Assembly (NCBI RefSeq): GCF_900456975.1
Contig: NZ_UGYM01000002.1
Coordinates: 5,223,468-5,287,467 of the forward strand
DNA from: Shewanella baltica
GTDB taxonomy: Bacteria > Pseudomonadota > Gammaproteobacteria > Enterobacterales > Shewanellaceae
Length of the DNA stretch: 64,000 nucleotides
Reading direction: 5' to 3'
Shown: one piece after another, positions 61,574 through 64,000 of the stretch
Layout of the letters: each line of letters opens with the position of its first letter
Position numbering within the stretch: position 1 is the first letter of the stretch
The notes under the pieces: generated by a model
Told to the model about the DNA's origin: nothing
What the model saw: the letters and a program-made list of their open reading frames with translations, nothing else
Databases searched by the model: none
Program-made: the position numbers and the translations under genes

Positions 61574-64000
61574 GTCCTGGGTGACGGTTTTGCTGTTGCC
61601 GCCAGGTCAGTGACCGTGGCGCTGACAGGGTAAGTGCCATCGGCCAAGGTGGTGCCGGTTAAGTCGATGCTCCAGTTACCGCTGGCATCAATCACCAAGC
61701 CGTTGGCAGTGGTGTAGACCACGCCATTGATGGTGACGGCCAAGGTGCTGTTGTCACCTAAATCGACGGTACCGTTGAAAATCAGGTGTTGTCATTGGTG
61801 ATGAAGTCGCTGCCCGAGGCGCCGGTGTCATCGGTAATGCTGGTGATCGCCACGGTGTTGCCGTCGCCATCTTGGTCAATCTTGGTATCAATCACCACGT
61901 CTTGGGTGACGGTTTTGCTGTTGCCCGCCAGGTCAGTGACCGTGGCGCTGACAGGGTAAGTGCCATCGGCCAAGGTGGTGCCGGTTAAGTCGATGCTCCA
62001 GTTACCGCTGGCATCAATCACCAAGCCGTTGGCAGTGGTGTAGACCACGCCATTGATGGTGACGGCCAAGGTGCTGTTGTCACCCAAATCGACCGTGCCG
62101 TTGAACACTAAGGTGTTGTCGTTGGTGATGAAGTCGCTGCCGGAGGCCCGGTGTCATCGGTAATGCTGGTGATCGCCACGGTGTTGCCGTCGCCATCTTG
62201 GTCAATCTTGGTATCAATCACCACGTCCTGGGTGACGGTTTTGCTGTTGCCCGCCAGTCAGTGACGGTGGCGCTGACAGGGTAAGTGCCATCGGCCAAGG
62301 TGGTGCCGGTTAAGTCGATGCTCCAGTTACCGCTGGCATCAATCACCAAGCCGTTGGCAGTGGTGTAGACCACGCCATTGATGGTGACGGCCAAGGTGCT
62401 GTTGTCACCTAAATCGACGGTACCGTTGAAATCAGGGTGTTGTCGTTGGTGATGAAGTCGCTGCCCGAGGCGCCGGTGTCATCGGTAATGCTGGTGATCG
62501 CCACGGTGTTGCCGTCGCCATCTTGGTCAATCTTGGTATCAATCACCACGTCCTGGGTGACGGTTTTGCTGTTGCCGGCTAGGTCGGTGACCGTGGCGCT
62601 GACAGGGTAAGTGCCATCGGCCAAGGTGGTGCCGGTTAAGTCGATGCTCCAGTTACCGCTGGCATCAATCACCAAGCCGTTGGCGGTGGTGTAGACCACG
62701 CCATTGATGGTGACGGCCAAGGTGCTGTTGTCACCTAAATCGACGGTACCGTTGAAGACTAAGGTGTTGTCATTGGTGATGAAGTCGCTGCCCGAGGCGC
62801 CGGTGTCATCGGTAATGCTGGTGATCGCCACGGTGTTGCCGTCGCCATCTTGGTCAATCTTGGTATCAATCACCACGTCCTGGGTGACGGTTTTGCTGTT
62901 GCCCGCCAGGTCAGTGACCGTGGCGCTGACAGGGTAAGTGCCATCGGCCAAGGTGGTGCCGGTTAAGTCGATGCTCCAGTTACCGCTGGCATCAATCACC
63001 AAGCCGTTGGCAGTGGTGTAGACCACGCCATTGATGGTGACGGCCAAGGTGCTGTTGTCACCTAAATCGACGGTACCGTTGAAAATCAGGGTGTTGTCGT
63101 TGGTGATGAAGTCGCTGCCCGAGGCGCCGGTGTCATCGGTAATGCTGGTGATCGCCACGGTGTTGCCGTCGCCATCTTGGTCAATCTTGGTATCAATCAC
63201 CACGTCCTGGGTGACGGTTTTGCTGTTGCCGGCAGGTCAGTGACCGTGGCGCTGACAGGGTAAGTGCCATCGGCCAAGGTGGTGCCGGTTAAGTCGATGC
63301 TCCAGTTACCGCTGGCATCAATCACCAAGCCGTTGGCGGTGGTGTAGACCACGCCATTGATGGTGACGGCCAAGGTGCTGTTGTCACCTAAATCGACCGG
63401 TACCGTTGAAATCAGGTGTTGTCATTGGTGATGAAGTCGCTGCCCGAGGCGCCGGTGTCATCGGGTAATGCTGGTGATCGCCACGGTGTTGCCGTCGCCA
63501 TCTTGGTCAATCTTGGTATCAATCACCACGTCCTGGGGTGACGGTTTTGCTGTTGCCCGCCAGGTCAGTGACCGTGGCGCTGACAGGGTAAGTGCCATCG
63601 CCAAGGTGGTGCCGGTTAAGTCGATGCTCCAGTTACCGCTGGCATCAATCACCAAGCCGTTGGCAGTGGTGTAGATCACGCCATTGATGGTGACGGCCAA
63701 GGTGCTGTTGTCACCCAAATCGACGTGCCGTTGAACACTAAGGTGTTGTCGTTGGTGATGAAGTCGCTGCCCGAGGCGCCGGTGTCATCGGTAATGCTGG
63801 TGATCGCCACGGTGTTGCCGTCGCCATCTTGGTCAATCTCTTGGTATCAATCACCACGTCCTGGGTGACGGTTTGCTGTTTGCCCGCCAGGTCAGTGGAC
63901 CGTGGCGCTGACAGGGTAAGTGCCATCGGCCAAGGTGGTGCCGGTTAAGTCGATGCTCCAGTTACCGCTGGCATCAATACCAAGCCGTTGGCAGTGGTGT
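51751..64000 (-). repeat. Tandem array of a 327-bp adhesin repeat, about 37 copies
   Basis: The period is exactly 327 bases over the 30 copies of 51751-61573, without any indel. Copies differ at a handful of positions, mostly silent; in protein only V/I changes recur (NTLVFNG or NTLIFNG, GVVYTT or GVIYTT). Three variant types around the VFNG codons alternate without fixed order. Rare variants tie distant copies: one pair at 57991 and 60607 (8 units apart) and one at 56581 and 62138 (17 units less two deletions). The array continues past the right edge. Each unit carries a DQDGDGNT acidic loop. Confidence 0.96.
61574..64000 (-). pseudogene. bpfA: Continuation of bpfA repeats, frame broken by many single-base indels
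   Basis: This stretch is more of the same adhesin array, but the frame is lost repeatedly. Single-base gains or losses against the consensus unit are seen near 61600, 61786, 62147, 62257, 62431, 63233, 63398-63415 (three), 63464, 63536, 63599, 63724, 63838, 63870-63880 (two), 63896 and 63978. The remaining open pieces are 61782-62108, 62409-63203 and 63458-63718. Because the neighbouring 15 kb has none, and density climbs towards the edge, I read this as poor sequence at the end of an unresolved repeat rather than biological decay. The true gene is probably intact across it. Confidence 0.75.

Noticed and set aside
51918..63243. A series of identical 77-codon plus-strand open frames every 327 bases in the array
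   Set aside because: They are the antisense of the adhesin repeat and recur only because the repeat does; no ribosome sites or plausible product.
61574..64000. Real degeneration of the adhesin gene into a pseudogene
   Set aside because: The next 30 copies are perfect in frame and the indels cluster at the edge, which points to sequence quality instead.

Overview
The window reads as chromosomal DNA of a Shewanella species (Gammaproteobacteria). The evidence is gene content and order: an intact ilvY / ilvC / ilvGMDA region, rep, ubiK, a tRNA-Arg/His/Pro/Pro cluster, and a large RTX adhesin operon laid out like the Shewanella bpf/agg locus (adhesin, ABC exporter, HlyD adaptor, TolC-type AggA, OmpA-like lipoprotein, BpfG protease, BpfD c-di-GMP receptor). 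No phage, insertion sequence, plasmid origin or CRISPR array was found.

Layout. 1-4 kb: end of a DUF523 gene, two tandem PlsC-type acyltransferases and comM. 4.5-7.4 kb: a periplasmic binding protein gene directly followed by a membrane GAF-GGDEF diguanylate cyclase, a likely ligand-sensing pair. 8.3-9.6 kb: paeA (ytfL). 9.8-18.8 kb: branched-chain amino acid biosynthesis, with ilvY divergent from ilvC, then a leader peptide and attenuator in front of ilvG-ilvM-ilvD-ilvA (no ilvE). 18.9-31.7 kb: mixed single genes (class V aminotransferase, lipoproteins, a Tim44-like protein, an NSS transporter, an Lrp-type regulator, a solute-binding protein, a PgpB-like phosphatase, CreD, a frameshifted ycaQ, ubiK). 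32-36.7 kb: rep helicase and a GAF-GAF-GGDEF-EAL protein. 36.9-37.8 kb: four tRNA genes followed by tandem repeats that carry degenerate tRNA-Pro 3' ends and terminators.

38-64 kb: the adhesin system, all on the minus strand. The adhesin gene runs off the right edge. Its visible part has about 37 tandem copies of a 327-bp (109-residue) Ig-like unit, then divergent Ig-like/Bap-like domains, RTX blocks, a von Willebrand A domain and a type I secretion signal. The downstream genes supply the secretion machine and the LapG/LapD-type switch that retains or releases the adhesin according to c-di-GMP. With the two other GGDEF proteins, the window holds three c-di-GMP-related proteins.

The most unusual structures are the tRNA-Pro-derived terminator repeats (37.3-37.8 kb), the near-perfect 327-bp array with its higher-order copy pattern, and a sharp rise in single-base indels over the last 2.4 kb that looks like poor sequence in an unresolved repeat. 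A wholly new multi-gene system was not seen.
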